Below are positions 29,663 through 38,973 of a stretch of DNA of 64,000 nt, one piece after another. How positions within the stretch are numbered: the stretch's first letter is position 1; every line of letters begins with the position of its first letter. Origin of the DNA: Mesobaculum littorinae (lineage in GTDB: Bacteria; Pseudomonadota; Alphaproteobacteria; Rhodobacterales; Rhodobacteraceae); contig NZ_RQXX01000004.1 of assembly GCF_004011175.1 (NCBI RefSeq), positions 330,407-394,406 of the forward strand, written 5' to 3'. The position numbers and the translations under genes were made by a program. Under the pieces are notes generated by a model. It worked only from the letters and a program-made list of their open reading frames with translations, did not search any database and was not told the DNA's origin.

Positions 29663-29866
29663 ATCGCTCTCCGCCATGAATGATATTCTCTTTGCAATTT
29701 CAGTAAGTTAAATTTGTCTTACCCGAGAACTCCGCGGCCGCGCCGCCGATAATTTAGTATGGGGTCTAGTCACGGCACGCAAGGTGCCGCTCCTGTTGGA
29801 GGGACCCGGCGCAGACGCCCCTTGCCGGTCGCCCGCTGGGCCGGGCGCCTGTGGCTGCACAACAGG

Positions 29867-31669
29867 TCAGGCGGCCCGGTCAGGCGTCGCCAAGCCGAGT
29901 TTCCCGCGCCAGAACCCGCGCGTGGTGAGCGCGTCGTAGCCCTGACGCCAGCGATCCTTGATCTGGTCGTAGTCACGCCAAAGCGCCAGCGAGGTCTTCG
30001 CATAGGCATAGACCAGCCTCCAGGCCCGCGCCTTGTCGTGGCGCACGGTGTAGGCAGATTTGCCGTCGGCCGAGACATAGGTGATCTGCGCCGCACCCCA
30101 GATCTCACGCCGCCCGCCGCGTTGCGCCGCGGGCAACACGATGTGATTGCCGAAACGCGCAAAGAACGGCAGCAGATGACCGTTGAGCGTCAGTTTCATC
30201 AACGCCCGGTCAGGGAACCGGTGCGGGTTGAACCTGTGCCTCTCGGGCGGCGGGCCGCCTTCGATCGGGCGCCAGACCTCGGCATCCATCAGGTCCTTGA
30301 TCTGCCCCCGCCGCAGGCTCATGTCGGCGTTCTCGCGGAAGAACTCCGGCCCGGTGATGGCGTCTTTCAAGGATAGATGTACCGCCTCGAGCGACTCGTA
30401 GTGGCAGGACAGGAACGACCTGACAAAGAACCAGGCGGCTATCTTCATCGCCCCCTTGCGACCGATCTCGAGCTGCGGCGCGACGAGGTGATGCGCCAGG
30501 TGGCCGCGCAGGTCGAGATACAGCGTCTGCGGCGATTCCTTTGACGAGAAGTCTTCGTCCTGAAAACAGACCACGCCCGGCAGGGGAACGGTGCGGAAGC
30601 GGTTCATGAAGGAAAAGCTGAGGTCGTCTCCGCGCACGAAAAACGGAAACGGCATGTGGCGGACCTTCTCGACCGGGAAGGCGAAATACCACCAGCCGCC
30701 GTAGTAATCGGCCGGTTTGTCGGCGGTGCTGGCGAATTCCATCTCGGCGACCGCATCAAGGTCCCGCAGGTCGAGCCCCTTGAATTCGGGCTGACAGACC
30801 CGGTGGAACCGCGCGCCATTTTCCCAGATCTGCCAACGATGTTGCGCGTTGATCAGCCCGCCGCAGACAGCCGTGGAGTCATCGATGGCATGAGCCAGGA
30901 ACATGCAGGTGCGTTCAAGCGCCTGCATGTGGATCGCAGCGTCGTCATCCATGAACAGGCAATGACTGGCGCCGCGCTCCTCGGCTGCCAGAAGCCCACG
31001 GGCGAAGCCACCCGACCCGCCGAGGTTCTCGTTCGGGATCGGGGTTACGTGCGCCGACGGCGCGATCCCGGCGCTCTGTCCGTTGTCGACCACGGTCAGG
31101 TGAAGGTTGTCCCGCGCCGACGACGCGGCAACGAAGGCTTCGAACCGCGCCACGGTCTGCTGCACGGCCGCCTCGCGCCGAAAGGTGGTGATCGACAGCA
31201 TGATCTGGGGATCGCGCCGCGGCGGCCGGGACGTGCGCCAGTTGGCCTGCCGCAGCACCCCGGGACCGAGCGCGCGAAGCTGGAAGAAAACGACCCCGCG
31301 GTCGTCGGACCCGCGCGGGCGCACGACCTCGAACCTCTGGGCGCGATCGGCCGAGAGGGTGATCACCTCGTTGACGAGCCGGGTCCAGGAATGTTCGGGG
31401 AAGGCGTGGAACACCACCAGCTCGAACTGGCCCTCGCCCAGAAGCTCGAGCGACAGGTCCTCGATCCCGCAGTACTTGTGCCATTTGCCGATATTGAACA
31501 GGTTCATCGACGTCCCGAAATCGGCAAGCCCGCCGAGGCCGAAGCGGATCTCCTGCCCCGGCATCGAGAGCCCTGCCGCGTCCTCGAGCTTGACGTAAAG
31601 ATCGCGTTCCGAGCTCAGGCCCGCCTCGGGCCAGATCAGCGACTGCAGCGGCGCATCGGCAATGGACAT
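29867..31669 (-). CDS. Galactofuranosyltransferase GlfT2-like glycosyltransferase
   Basis: A 600-residue protein with the layout of mycobacterial GlfT2 (637 residues): an N-terminal beta-rich domain (about 1-150), a GT-A catalytic domain and a helical C-terminal domain. The donor site shows VVDNG (193-197), NLGGSGGF (215-222), then LFMDDDA with the metal-binding DDD at 241-243. GGWWYFAFP (324-332) matches the paired Trp of GlfT2, and RGDDL (346-350) matches its catalytic Asp pair. I could not place the GlfT2 metal-binding histidine. With glf in the same locus, UDP-Galf is the likely donor. It lies 3 bp downstream of sulfotransferase-like protein 3, in one unit. Confidence 0.82.
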   Translation of the reverse strand: MSIADAPLQSLIWPEAGLSSERDLYVKLEDAAGLSMPGQEIRFGLGGLADFGTSMNLFNIGKWHKYCGIEDLSLELLGEGQFELVVFHAFPEHSWTRLVNEVITLSADRAQRFEVVRPRGSDDRGVVFFQLRALGPGVLRQANWRTSRPPRRDPQIMLSITTFRREAAVQQTVARFEAFVAASSARDNLHLTVVDNGQSAGIAPSAHVTPIPNENLGGSGGFARGLLAAEERGASHCLFMDDDAAIHMQALERTCMFLAHAIDDSTAVCGGLINAQHRWQIWENGARFHRVCQPEFKGLDLRDLDAVAEMEFASTADKPADYYGGWWYFAFPVEKVRHMPFPFFVRGDDLSFSFMNRFRTVPLPGVVCFQDEDFSSKESPQTLYLDLRGHLAHHLVAPQLEIGRKGAMKIAAWFFVRSFLSCHYESLEAVHLSLKDAITGPEFFRENADMSLRRGQIKDLMDAEVWRPIEGGPPPERHRFNPHRFPDRALMKLTLNGHLLPFFARFGNHIVLPAAQRGGRREIWGAAQITYVSADGKSAYTVRHDKARAWRLVYAYAKTSLALWRDYDQIKDRWRQGYDALTTRGFWRGKLGLATPDRAA

Positions 31670-31672
31670 GGT

Positions 31673-32686
31673 CTAGCCCTTCTTCGGGGCCGCGGGCGCA
31701 GTGATCATGCCCTTTTCCACCATCTGCCGCAGCAGGGGGGCGACGAACTGGTCGATAAGGCCCTGGCTGTCCTGGGGTATCGCCAGCTGGGCCAGCGGCG
31801 CATCGGCGGCCGGCAGAGGCTGCTCGAACAGCGCCTCGCGGCCGAAACGGCGTTGAGCGAGCGCGCGGTTTCCAGCCTCGTAATCGGACAGAATGGCCTG
31901 GCGCAGCTCGGGGGGCATCAGCCGTTCGCTCTGCTTGCCGGTATGACCGAAGACGTTGCGATCGACCCCCTCCATGGCCCGGCGCAGCAACTCTCGCTGC
32001 GCGGGCGGAAACTCGTCCATGGGCAGGTGACGGGCGAACTCGGCCATTGCGGCGGACATCGAAGAGTTCACGTGCGGCTCGGTCCCGTTGCCGAGCAGCG
32101 CCTGAAGCCCGGCAGCCTCGCAGAAGGCGGCTACGGGCCCATCGGGCATCTGCTCTTTCTCGAAGACGTTGATCGCGACGTTTTCCGCGCCGAACACCTC
32201 TTCGAGGTGGCGCACGTAGCCGTCGTAGTGAATCCAGTGGAACTGATCGCGACGCGCGAGGAATTCGTCGAAGGTGCAGTGGCTTAGAGCCGGGTTCCAC
32301 TGCCACTTGATGTTCTGGAAATACCAGCTTTCGAGCCACAGGTCCTGCCGGCGCAGCGAGTAGATCACTTTCACGTCGAAATGCTCGCGGAATTCGCCCA
32401 GAAGGCTGAGATCCTTGCGCATGCAGATGTCTTCGTCCGAGACCACAAGCTTGGTGATGTCGACAGGGGCCTTGCTGTCGGCGCGTTCGTTCATCCGAGC
32501 CGCGGCGTCTGCGATGGTCCGCTGGCCGGCAAAGATCGCATTGATCATCTCGAAATGGCGCGGCTTTCGGAACGGCAGCAGACAGCCTTCGGCGATCAGC
32601 GCATCGAAGTTGCGCAGCAGGAACCTCTGGATCGAGGTGGTGGCCGTCCGGTGTGTCCCGATGTGCAGGTAAAGCGTTCTGGTCAT
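31673..32686 (-). CDS. Sulfotransferase-like protein 3
   Basis: A 337-residue protein beginning TRTLYLHIGTHRTATTSIQRFL. HIGTHRTATTSIQ (8-20) is the PAPS-type P-loop, here with Arg-Thr-Ala in place of Lys-Thr-Gly. VIYSLRRQDLWLESWYFQNIK (about 110-130) resembles the second PAPS-binding element. No signal peptide. The ATG at 32686 was chosen because the preceding in-frame codons to 32788 look non-coding. It is the first gene of a two-gene unit with the GlfT2-like transferase, so it may act on the galactofuranose product. Whether it is active is unknown. Confidence 0.7.
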   Translation of the reverse strand: MTRTLYLHIGTHRTATTSIQRFLLRNFDALIAEGCLLPFRKPRHFEMINAIFAGQRTIADAAARMNERADSKAPVDITKLVVSDEDICMRKDLSLLGEFREHFDVKVIYSLRRQDLWLESWYFQNIKWQWNPALSHCTFDEFLARRDQFHWIHYDGYVRHLEEVFGAENVAINVFEKEQMPDGPVAAFCEAAGLQALLGNGTEPHVNSSMSAAMAEFARHLPMDEFPPAQRELLRRAMEGVDRNVFGHTGKQSERLMPPELRQAILSDYEAGNRALAQRRFGREALFEQPLPAADAPLAQLAIPQDSQGLIDQFVAPLLRQMVEKGMITAPAAPKKG

Positions 32687-32906
32687 GTGATCCGGATCTT
32701 CGTCAATTCGAGCGTCTGAGTCCCGGCGTGTTGCACATTTTCGACAGCGAGACAATCGCGGCAGGCGCACGTCGGCCACTGGGCGCATGTCCGACAGGGT
32801 GTCCGGGGTTGTTCTCGCAGGGCGCGGGCTTCATAACTGCGAAAGTTAGTGTATCGGGCCAGCCAGGCCAGAGCGTCCGGGCCGGCCGGACCAGGGAGAC
32901 GGGGAT

Positions 32907-33449
32907 ATGTCGAACAGTCTGTTTCTAGGGGCGGACGCCCAGATCCGCCAGGCGCTGCAACAGCTGAGGGCGCAGGAGGGTGGCGCCCCCATCTCGGGCG
33001 AGATCACCGGGATCAACGACGACATCTTCCTGTCCAATGACCCCGCGGCCAACGTGACGGGCGATTACACGTCGGGTCGGGAAAATCTGATCTCGCTCAA
33101 GATGCAGCCGGCCGGCGCGGAAACACCCCGGTGGCAGGCACTGCATCTGCGCATGGGCGCCTGTGATCTGGGCAATGCCGGGGTCATCGGTTTCGTCGCA
33201 AGAAGCCAGTCGCCCTCCGCGATGATCACCCGCGCCTGCCTGAGGTCGGGCCGCGACGGGCAGTTCCAGGATACGTTCTTCACCAAGGCCATCGCCTCCT
33301 TCGCGACGCCCAGCACGCATCTCGACGCCATCGACCTCGACACCGCGGGCGACATCCCGCGCACGGCCGACTGGCGCGAGTTCATCCTGTTCTTCCGCCC
33401 CGGCCCGGTGGACATCGACCTTCTCGACTTGCGACCATTCGTCGTATGA
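32907..33449 (+). CDS. Hypothetical protein, capsule-locus associated
   Basis: A 180-residue protein that I do not recognise. It has no signal peptide or membrane segment. The second half is beta-rich (ALHLRMGACDLGNAGVIGFVARS, EFILFFRPGPVDIDLLDLRPFVV), which would fit a small jelly-roll or carbohydrate-binding fold, but no motif proves it. The ATG at 32907 has a purine-rich GGGAGACGGGG upstream. Its stop overlaps the start of the next glycosyltransferase (ATGA), so the two are probably co-translated and may act together. Confidence 0.75.
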   Translation: MSNSLFLGADAQIRQALQQLRAQEGGAPISGEITGINDDIFLSNDPAANVTGDYTSGRENLISLKMQPAGAETPRWQALHLRMGACDLGNAGVIGFVARSQSPSAMITRACLRSGRDGQFQDTFFTKAIASFATPSTHLDAIDLDTAGDIPRTADWREFILFFRPGPVDIDLLDLRPFVV

Positions 33450-34438
33450 CGACTGAGCCAGGGGCGAACGGCCTTTCCGTCGTGATCCCCGTGTGGAACC
33501 TGCCGGACGATCTGCGCCTCTTGCTTGGCCAGATCGAGCGGATGGGGGTTTTTTCCGAGGTCATCGTCGTCGATGACGGCTCGGACCCCGCCTGCGACCC
33601 CGAAAGGCTCGGGGTTTCCGAGATGCGTCTTGGGGCCAGGCTGCTTTACCTGCGCTCGGACGCGCAGAGGGGCGCAGGCCATGCCCGCAATCGCGGGCTT
33701 GAGGCGGTGACGTGCGACAACGTCATTTTCTTCGATGCCGACGACTGCCTGACGGACGACTTCCCGATGATCTGGGCCCGGCACCTGGGCCAGGGGATGC
33801 CGGATTTCACGATCTTCCGCCATAGTGACACCCGGATCCTTGCAGCCGAGGGCCGCGACGGATCTTTCCGGTTCGAAGAGAGCCTGTGGTCCGATGTTCT
33901 GGCGGACCGGGACGAGCGCCTTCTGACGCATGAGCAGATGGCCCAGCTTTCCCCCATCGTGGCCTATCCCTGGAACAAGATCTACCGGACCGACTATCTG
34001 CGCCGCGAGAACATCGACTGCTCGGAGACCCGGGTTCACAATGACATCCGCCTGCACTGGCTAAGCTTCGTCAGGGCGACCCGGGTTCTGGCGCTCAGGC
34101 ACGTTGGCGCCGTGCACAAGGTCGACACGGGCCAGCGCAACCTGACCAACCTGCGGGGGGAAGAGCGTCTGTGCCTGGCCGATGTGCTGGGCAGGCTCAC
34201 GCAGGATATCCGGTCCACCCCACGCAGCGCGCTGTTCATGCGAAGCTACGTCTCGTTCGTTCACAACGTCTGCATGTGGAACTACCGTCAGGCGGATCAT
34301 CACCTGCAACACCGATTTGCGGACCTGGCCTGCCGGGCCTATCTCGACTTCCTCCCCGAAGAGTTCTCTCGCTTCGCGGACTGGCAACCGGACACGGCCG
34401 ACGAAATCGTCCACTTCCTGATGCGGGAGGTCGCCTGA
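33446..34438 (+). CDS. Family 2 glycosyltransferase
   Basis: A 330-residue GT-A enzyme. LSVVIPVWNLPDDL (about 10-23), VIVVDDGSD (39-47) with the UDP-binding Asp, GAGHARNRGLE and FFDADD (the DxD region, about 95-100) are all GT2 features. KIYRTDYLRRENI resembles the acceptor-site end of capsule GT2 enzymes. Sugar specificity cannot be read. Coupled to the upstream 180-residue protein and 4 bp before the next GT2 gene. Confidence 0.88.
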   Translation: MTTEPGANGLSVVIPVWNLPDDLRLLLGQIERMGVFSEVIVVDDGSDPACDPERLGVSEMRLGARLLYLRSDAQRGAGHARNRGLEAVTCDNVIFFDADDCLTDDFPMIWARHLGQGMPDFTIFRHSDTRILAAEGRDGSFRFEESLWSDVLADRDERLLTHEQMAQLSPIVAYPWNKIYRTDYLRRENIDCSETRVHNDIRLHWLSFVRATRVLALRHVGAVHKVDTGQRNLTNLRGEERLCLADVLGRLTQDIRSTPRSALFMRSYVSFVHNVCMWNYRQADHHLQHRFADLACRAYLDFLPEEFSRFADWQPDTADEIVHFLMREVA

Positions 34439-34442
34439 GCCC

Positions 34443-35591
34443 ATGGCAATCTCGTTCATCGTGACCACCTACAACGTCCTCGACTACGTGTCCCAATGCC
34501 TGGAGAGCGTCGCCGCCGTCGCGCGGCCGGGCGACGAGGTCATCTTGGTAGACGACGGCTCGGACGACGGCACAGCCGAGGCTCTTGGCGCCTTCACTGC
34601 CGCCGGGGGCTTTGGCGATGGTGTCCGGGTCGACCCCATTCTCCTCGGGGTCAACACGGTCGGCGGCGTCGGCATCGCCGGCAACATCGGGCTTTCGGCG
34701 GCGCAGGGCGACGCGGTGTTCTTCGTCGACGGCGACGACTGGATAAACCCCGCGGGATTCATGGCGGCGCGCAGCGTCTGGGATCTGCATGACCATGACA
34801 TCCTGCTCACCAACTACCTGACATTCGACACGGCCAATGGCGTGTCGGCCCCGCCTGCGGACAACCAGCTTTGGGCCGGACTGCGCCGTGACCTGACGGG
34901 GGATGATGCGAAACTGCAGGCGCTCAGGTTCATCGGGGTGCCGTGGCGCAAGTTCTACCGGCGTTCCTTCCTCGAAGCACATCACCTGAGGTTCCCGGAA
35001 GGCGACCGCTTCTTCGAGGACAATCCGTTTCACTGGGACGTCTGCTGCACGGCCGAACATATCGGGTTCGTCGACAGGCTCACCTGCTTTCACAGGGTCA
35101 ACCGCCCCGGGCAAACCCTCGCCTCGACCGGAACCGAGCTCATCGCGTTCTTCGACCATTTTCACACGATCCTGCACACTTTGCCCAAGCATGACATGCG
35201 GTACGAGCGCCAGGCCTGCCTGTGGCTTCTGGAGAACATGGCGTGGCACAGCGGGCGCCTCTCCCCCGCGGCGCGACCGGCCTATGCAGAGGCCTCAACC
35301 CACGCTTTGGCACGCGTGCCGGATCAGGTCTGGGCCGATGTCCGCAGCTTCAGGCCCCCTCATGATCCGGTGTGGATCGAGGCCGACAGGCTCCGCGCCG
35401 GACAGGTCGGCGAGCAGCTTGCCATATGGGATCGCGAAGACCTGCGGCGCCGGCTGGACAGGATGGAGACCCAACAGGAGATCCTGGCAGAGGGCCTCGA
35501 AGCGCTTCGCAAGCATCAGATCGGCACCAAGGCCGCCCGGCTTTTCAGGGAGATCCGGACGCAGCAGCGTGGCGGCCCCGACGCGGGCTAG
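34443..35591 (+). CDS. Family 2 glycosyltransferase with C-terminal helical tail
   Basis: A 382-residue GT-A enzyme. ISFIVTTYNVLDYVSQCLES at the N-terminus, VILVDDGSDDGT (33-44), GIAGNIGLSAAQGD and FFVDGDDW (DxD region, about 93-100) define GT2. WRKFYRRSFLEAHHLRFPEG is the typical capsule-GT acceptor loop. The last 70 residues are helical and charged (LRRRLDRMETQQEILAEGLE) and may be a short coiled coil for docking on another protein. Third gene of the unit starting at 32907. Confidence 0.88.
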   Translation: MAISFIVTTYNVLDYVSQCLESVAAVARPGDEVILVDDGSDDGTAEALGAFTAAGGFGDGVRVDPILLGVNTVGGVGIAGNIGLSAAQGDAVFFVDGDDWINPAGFMAARSVWDLHDHDILLTNYLTFDTANGVSAPPADNQLWAGLRRDLTGDDAKLQALRFIGVPWRKFYRRSFLEAHHLRFPEGDRFFEDNPFHWDVCCTAEHIGFVDRLTCFHRVNRPGQTLASTGTELIAFFDHFHTILHTLPKHDMRYERQACLWLLENMAWHSGRLSPAARPAYAEASTHALARVPDQVWADVRSFRPPHDPVWIEADRLRAGQVGEQLAIWDREDLRRRLDRMETQQEILAEGLEALRKHQIGTKAARLFREIRTQQRGGPDAG

Positions 35592-35717
35592 GCCCGTGCC
35601 GGCAGGGTCGGCGACAGGCTGACCTCGCTGACTTCGCTGCCCTCCCGCGCAGGATTGCCTCATCAAGCGCTTCATGGCGCGGTTCGAGTCCCGCCTGCGA
35701 CGCACGCGCCAAACGAA

Positions 35718-35749
35718 AACGACCCGGCTCTTTGCAGAGCCGGGTCGTT
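35718..35749 (-). terminator. Rho-independent terminator, bidirectional geometry
   Basis: A perfect 14-bp stem, AACGACCCGGCTCT (35718-35731) and AGAGCCGGGTCGTT (35736-35749), loop TTGC. On the minus strand it is followed by TTCGTTTGG, giving a TTTTCGTTT tail. It sits just after the stop of the RTX protease (35770) and also between convergent genes, so it may stop transcription from both sides. Confidence 0.88.
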
Positions 35750-35769
35750 GCCACTAGGTTTTCGCCCGG

Positions 35770-38202
35770 TCAGACGAAGGTGAAGTCGTCTGCGTCGAGA
35801 TCGGAGAAGAGGACGTTCTCCAGCAGGATGGAGTTTCCGCCCCCGGTATCGATCCGAACGTCATCGCCGATCTGGCTGGCGGCCCCGCGAAGGTCGCCGA
35901 TATTGCCGATCGCACCGATCGCCGACAGGTCGATCACTTCATTGCCGTCGCGCGCATCGAAATCGGTGACGACATCGTTGCCGTGGCCCGCCGCAAAGAC
36001 GAAGGTATCCGACCCCGTCCCGCCGGTGATGGTGTCGTTGCCGCCGCCGATGCGGAACGTGTCGTTCCCCGCCTCACCGAAGAAGATGTCGGCCCCGTTC
36101 ACGCCGCCCTGGACATTGTCGAGGATCAGGTCGTTGCCATTGCCGCCACGCACGGTGTCGCGCCCGTTGTCGCCCTGCAGGGTGTCGTCCCCGGCACCGC
36201 CATGCAGGAAATCATACTGGCTGCCGCCGAAGACCTCGTCCCGGTCGAGCCCGCCGTAAAGCGAGTCACTGCCATTGGCGCCGATGACGGTATCCATGCC
36301 ACCGCCGCCGAAGATCGTGTCGTTGCCATTGTCGCCGAAGAACAGGTCGGCCCCGTGAAAGCCGCCCTGGCCGTTGTCCTGCAACAGGTCGTTGCCATTT
36401 CCGCCGCGGACCGTGTCGCGGCCATTCTCGCCAACCAGCGTATCATCGCCGTTCATGCCGAGGATGAAGTCGTAGTTGTTGCCGCCGTAGACCTCGTCAT
36501 TGTCGAGCCCACCGTAAAGCACGTCATCGCCGTTGCCGCCGAAGATCGTGTCGCTGGCGCCGCCGCCGAAAACGGTGTCGTCGCCGAAGCCGGCAAAGAA
36601 AAGGTCGCGCCCCAGCGGCCCGCGCTGGCCGTTGTCCTGCAGGACGTCATCGCCCCCTTCGCCGTGCACCGTGTCACGGCCGTTCTCGCCGATCAGGGTA
36701 TCATTGCCGACGCCGCCGCGCAGAAGGTCGAACGCCGAGCCGCCACGCAGCATGTCCTGGCCCGTGCCGCCCAGAAGCGTATCCTCGCCCGCACCGCCGG
36801 TGGCGACATCGTTACCCGCGCCGGTGTCGATACGGTTTCCGGCATCATTGCCGGTGATGTCGTCATTGCCGGACCCGGCCACCAGATGCTCGATCACGGT
36901 GCCCCGCGCGATGCCCACGTTGCCATCGAGCCCCGCCACGTCCGAGAAGGTGGCGCCGCGCATGTCGATCCGGTCATCTCTGTCCGAAAAGCTCAGGTTC
37001 ACGGTGTCGACGCCGCCATTGTCGAAGATGGTGAAGGTGACGGGGCCGTCGTCATAGCTGTTGGTGGGCCTGCCGGACAGGCTGCCGAAGTACTCGGTCA
37101 GGTAGCCCTGGGGCAGCGTGCTGCCCACACCCCAGACGGTGTTGCCCGAGGTGACGGTCGAGGCACCGTAAAGATCCTGGATCGCGACGATGTCGGCCAT
37201 CATCGCGGTGATCACCGCGGCATAGCTGGCGTTGACCGTGGTGTTGTCGGTCTGGCTGAAATAGGACATGACCGACACCTGCCAGCTGTCATTGGCAAAA
37301 GTCTCGTCCCGACCATAGACGGCATTGCCGTTATAGGCACCCTGGTGGCCCAGCCCCAGCGCATGACCGATCTCGTGGATATAGGTCGCGAAGGAATAGG
37401 TATCGATCGTGGTGCCGTAGGCCGTCAGCCATTCGCTGCCGATATTGACGGTGGAGGACTGGATGACGCCGTTCGTATTGAACGAGCTTCCGGCAAAGGC
37501 GCCTTGCTGGTTGTCATCGAAGGTGATCTGCGCCCGCCCCCCCGTTTCCGCAAAATCGATATCCGCCACCAGTTCCCAGGCTTCAAGCGCCCAGCGCGCC
37601 AGTTGCTGAGCGTCCGAGCTGAGGGCTGACAGATTGACGGTGATCTGGTTGCTGTCAGAGGTGTCGAAGCTCCTCCGGCCAACGCCGTCGTCCCAATAGC
37701 CCTCGGTCAGGAAATCGGCGAGATCGTCCAACGAGCCCGGCGTACCACGTTCGCTGGTTTCGATGCTGACCGAATAGCTGCCATTCCCGCCATCATTGTA
37801 CGAGCCTACGGCAACATAATAGGTGCCGGACGAAACCGGGGTGAAGGTAATGGCGGAATCGAGACCCTGCCCGCCATCGTCGTCATCGACCAGCAGGTTG
37901 CCGCGGGCATCGTAAAGCCGCAGGAAGGAATCATCCAAGGTGCCCTCGCCGGACCCATCGGCCAGGATCTCTATGCCATAGCTTTCGCCGGCCTCCAGGG
38001 TGACGCCGATCCAATCGCGATCCCCGGCGGCATCCAGCACTCCGCTGAACGTATCGCCCGGCTGCATCGAATAGGCGGTCCCGATGTCGGCCGCGGCATC
38101 GGCGCCTTCCGACAGGTTCGCAAGGGCAGGATCGGTGACGCCGTTCCCATCGAGGTGCCTGGACGGATCGAACGTGGCGGTCTGGATGCAAAGTGTACAC
38201 AT
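35770..38202 (-). CDS. Serralysin-type (M10) RTX metalloprotease
   Basis: An 810-residue secreted protease. A PPC-like beta domain (about 46-148) is at the N-terminus. The catalytic domain has HEIGHALGLGH (276-286), the zinc site HExxHxxGxxH, and the Met-turn VMSYFSQ (311-317) of metzincins. Then come many GGxGxDxLxGG calcium-binding repeats (about 440-745), and the C-terminus DDFTFV after a serralysin-C-like segment (SDTFVFAAGHGNDVVTDFD) is the type I secretion signal. The N-terminal cysteine pair in MCTLCIQT is unusual. It probably digests extracellular or surface protein. The exporter is not in the window. A small exported protein precedes it by 34 bp on the same strand. Confidence 0.92.
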   Translation of the reverse strand: MCTLCIQTATFDPSRHLDGNGVTDPALANLSEGADAAADIGTAYSMQPGDTFSGVLDAAGDRDWIGVTLEAGESYGIEILADGSGEGTLDDSFLRLYDARGNLLVDDDDGGQGLDSAITFTPVSSGTYYVAVGSYNDGGNGSYSVSIETSERGTPGSLDDLADFLTEGYWDDGVGRRSFDTSDSNQITVNLSALSSDAQQLARWALEAWELVADIDFAETGGRAQITFDDNQQGAFAGSSFNTNGVIQSSTVNIGSEWLTAYGTTIDTYSFATYIHEIGHALGLGHQGAYNGNAVYGRDETFANDSWQVSVMSYFSQTDNTTVNASYAAVITAMMADIVAIQDLYGASTVTSGNTVWGVGSTLPQGYLTEYFGSLSGRPTNSYDDGPVTFTIFDNGGVDTVNLSFSDRDDRIDMRGATFSDVAGLDGNVGIARGTVIEHLVAGSGNDDITGNDAGNRIDTGAGNDVATGGAGEDTLLGGTGQDMLRGGSAFDLLRGGVGNDTLIGENGRDTVHGEGGDDVLQDNGQRGPLGRDLFFAGFGDDTVFGGGASDTIFGGNGDDVLYGGLDNDEVYGGNNYDFILGMNGDDTLVGENGRDTVRGGNGNDLLQDNGQGGFHGADLFFGDNGNDTIFGGGGMDTVIGANGSDSLYGGLDRDEVFGGSQYDFLHGGAGDDTLQGDNGRDTVRGGNGNDLILDNVQGGVNGADIFFGEAGNDTFRIGGGNDTITGGTGSDTFVFAAGHGNDVVTDFDARDGNEVIDLSAIGAIGNIGDLRGAASQIGDDVRIDTGGGNSILLENVLFSDLDADDFTFV

Positions 38203-38236
38203 GGCGAGACTCTGGAAACCTTATGGGAAAAGGGGA

Positions 38237-38707
38237 TCAGGATGCAGCTGCAAGCGCCTTGATCAAAGCAGGCGTTGCGTTCAGCAGGAGGGAGGCGAAA
38301 TCGTCGAATGTCTTGGCCGACACCGCGCCGTCGCCCGACGGAGCCTGGACCGAGGAGCCGGTCTGCACGGCGCCCTCTTCGGTCCGCCATTCGATGTGGC
38401 CGGCCAGACCGCTGTCGTCGCTTTGCGAAACGTAGAGCGCCACGCCGATATCGGTGGAGCGCCCGGGAACTTCATCGCCACGGGACACACGGCGGATCAC
38501 ATGTGGCCCGACCGCGGTCCGAGCCAGGGCCTGGATCATCGCCTGGCAGAGGGGGTCCTGCATGCCTTCGCCTTCAGGGCAGCTGAGCAGGATCACCGGA
38601 CGCTCGGGCGACCGGGCCTGACCGGCAGGCGCGGTCATCAGCAGCAAACCAGCCGATAGAACCGCCGACCGCCACAATCCCGCACCGTGCCCAAGCTTTG
38701 TCCACAT
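38237..38707 (-). CDS. Small exported protein upstream of the M10 protease
   Basis: A 156-residue protein that I do not recognise. The start at 38707 (MWTKLGHG) gives a signal peptide: basic start, hydrophobic LWRSAVLSAGLLLMTAPAG and a cleavage site after QA near residue 32. The mature part has two cysteines in a conserved-looking CPEGEGMQDPLCQAM, which could form a disulfide. An earlier start at 38767 would extend the N-terminus. It is co-oriented with the protease 34 bp downstream, so the two are probably one transcript. A protease inhibitor or chaperone role is possible, but it has no likeness I can see to the known serralysin inhibitor Inh. Confidence 0.7.
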   Translation of the reverse strand: MWTKLGHGAGLWRSAVLSAGLLLMTAPAGQARSPERPVILLSCPEGEGMQDPLCQAMIQALARTAVGPHVIRRVSRGDEVPGRSTDIGVALYVSQSDDSGLAGHIEWRTEEGAVQTGSSVQAPSGDGAVSAKTFDDFASLLLNATPALIKALAAAS

Positions 38708-38973
38708 ACCAGACGCCTCACCCCAAGCGATTCCTTCACGCTGAAAACTCGAAAGAGCGTACACCACCCTGCGCCTTCAAACCAAGCTTTCTAAGCTGTC
38801 TTCGTTAGCGGCCGCCCCACCCGATCCAGGTACTGCCGTCAGGCGAACTTCCGATGGCGGCGCGGGGCCCCTCGCCCCCTGCTGGCGCGCAAGGCTCCGC
38901 CGGTTCAAATTGACAAGACAGACCGGCCATGAGAAGTCGGGCCTCGGCGAAATTTCGATTGTGGATGTCAATA

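Noticed and set aside
35670..35712. tRNA-like T-loop (GGTTCGAGTCCC)
   Set aside because: The flanking bases do not form a T-stem (only two of the first four pairs fit) and no D-arm, anticodon arm or acceptor partner is found upstream. It is not a tRNA or an attachment-site scar I can support.
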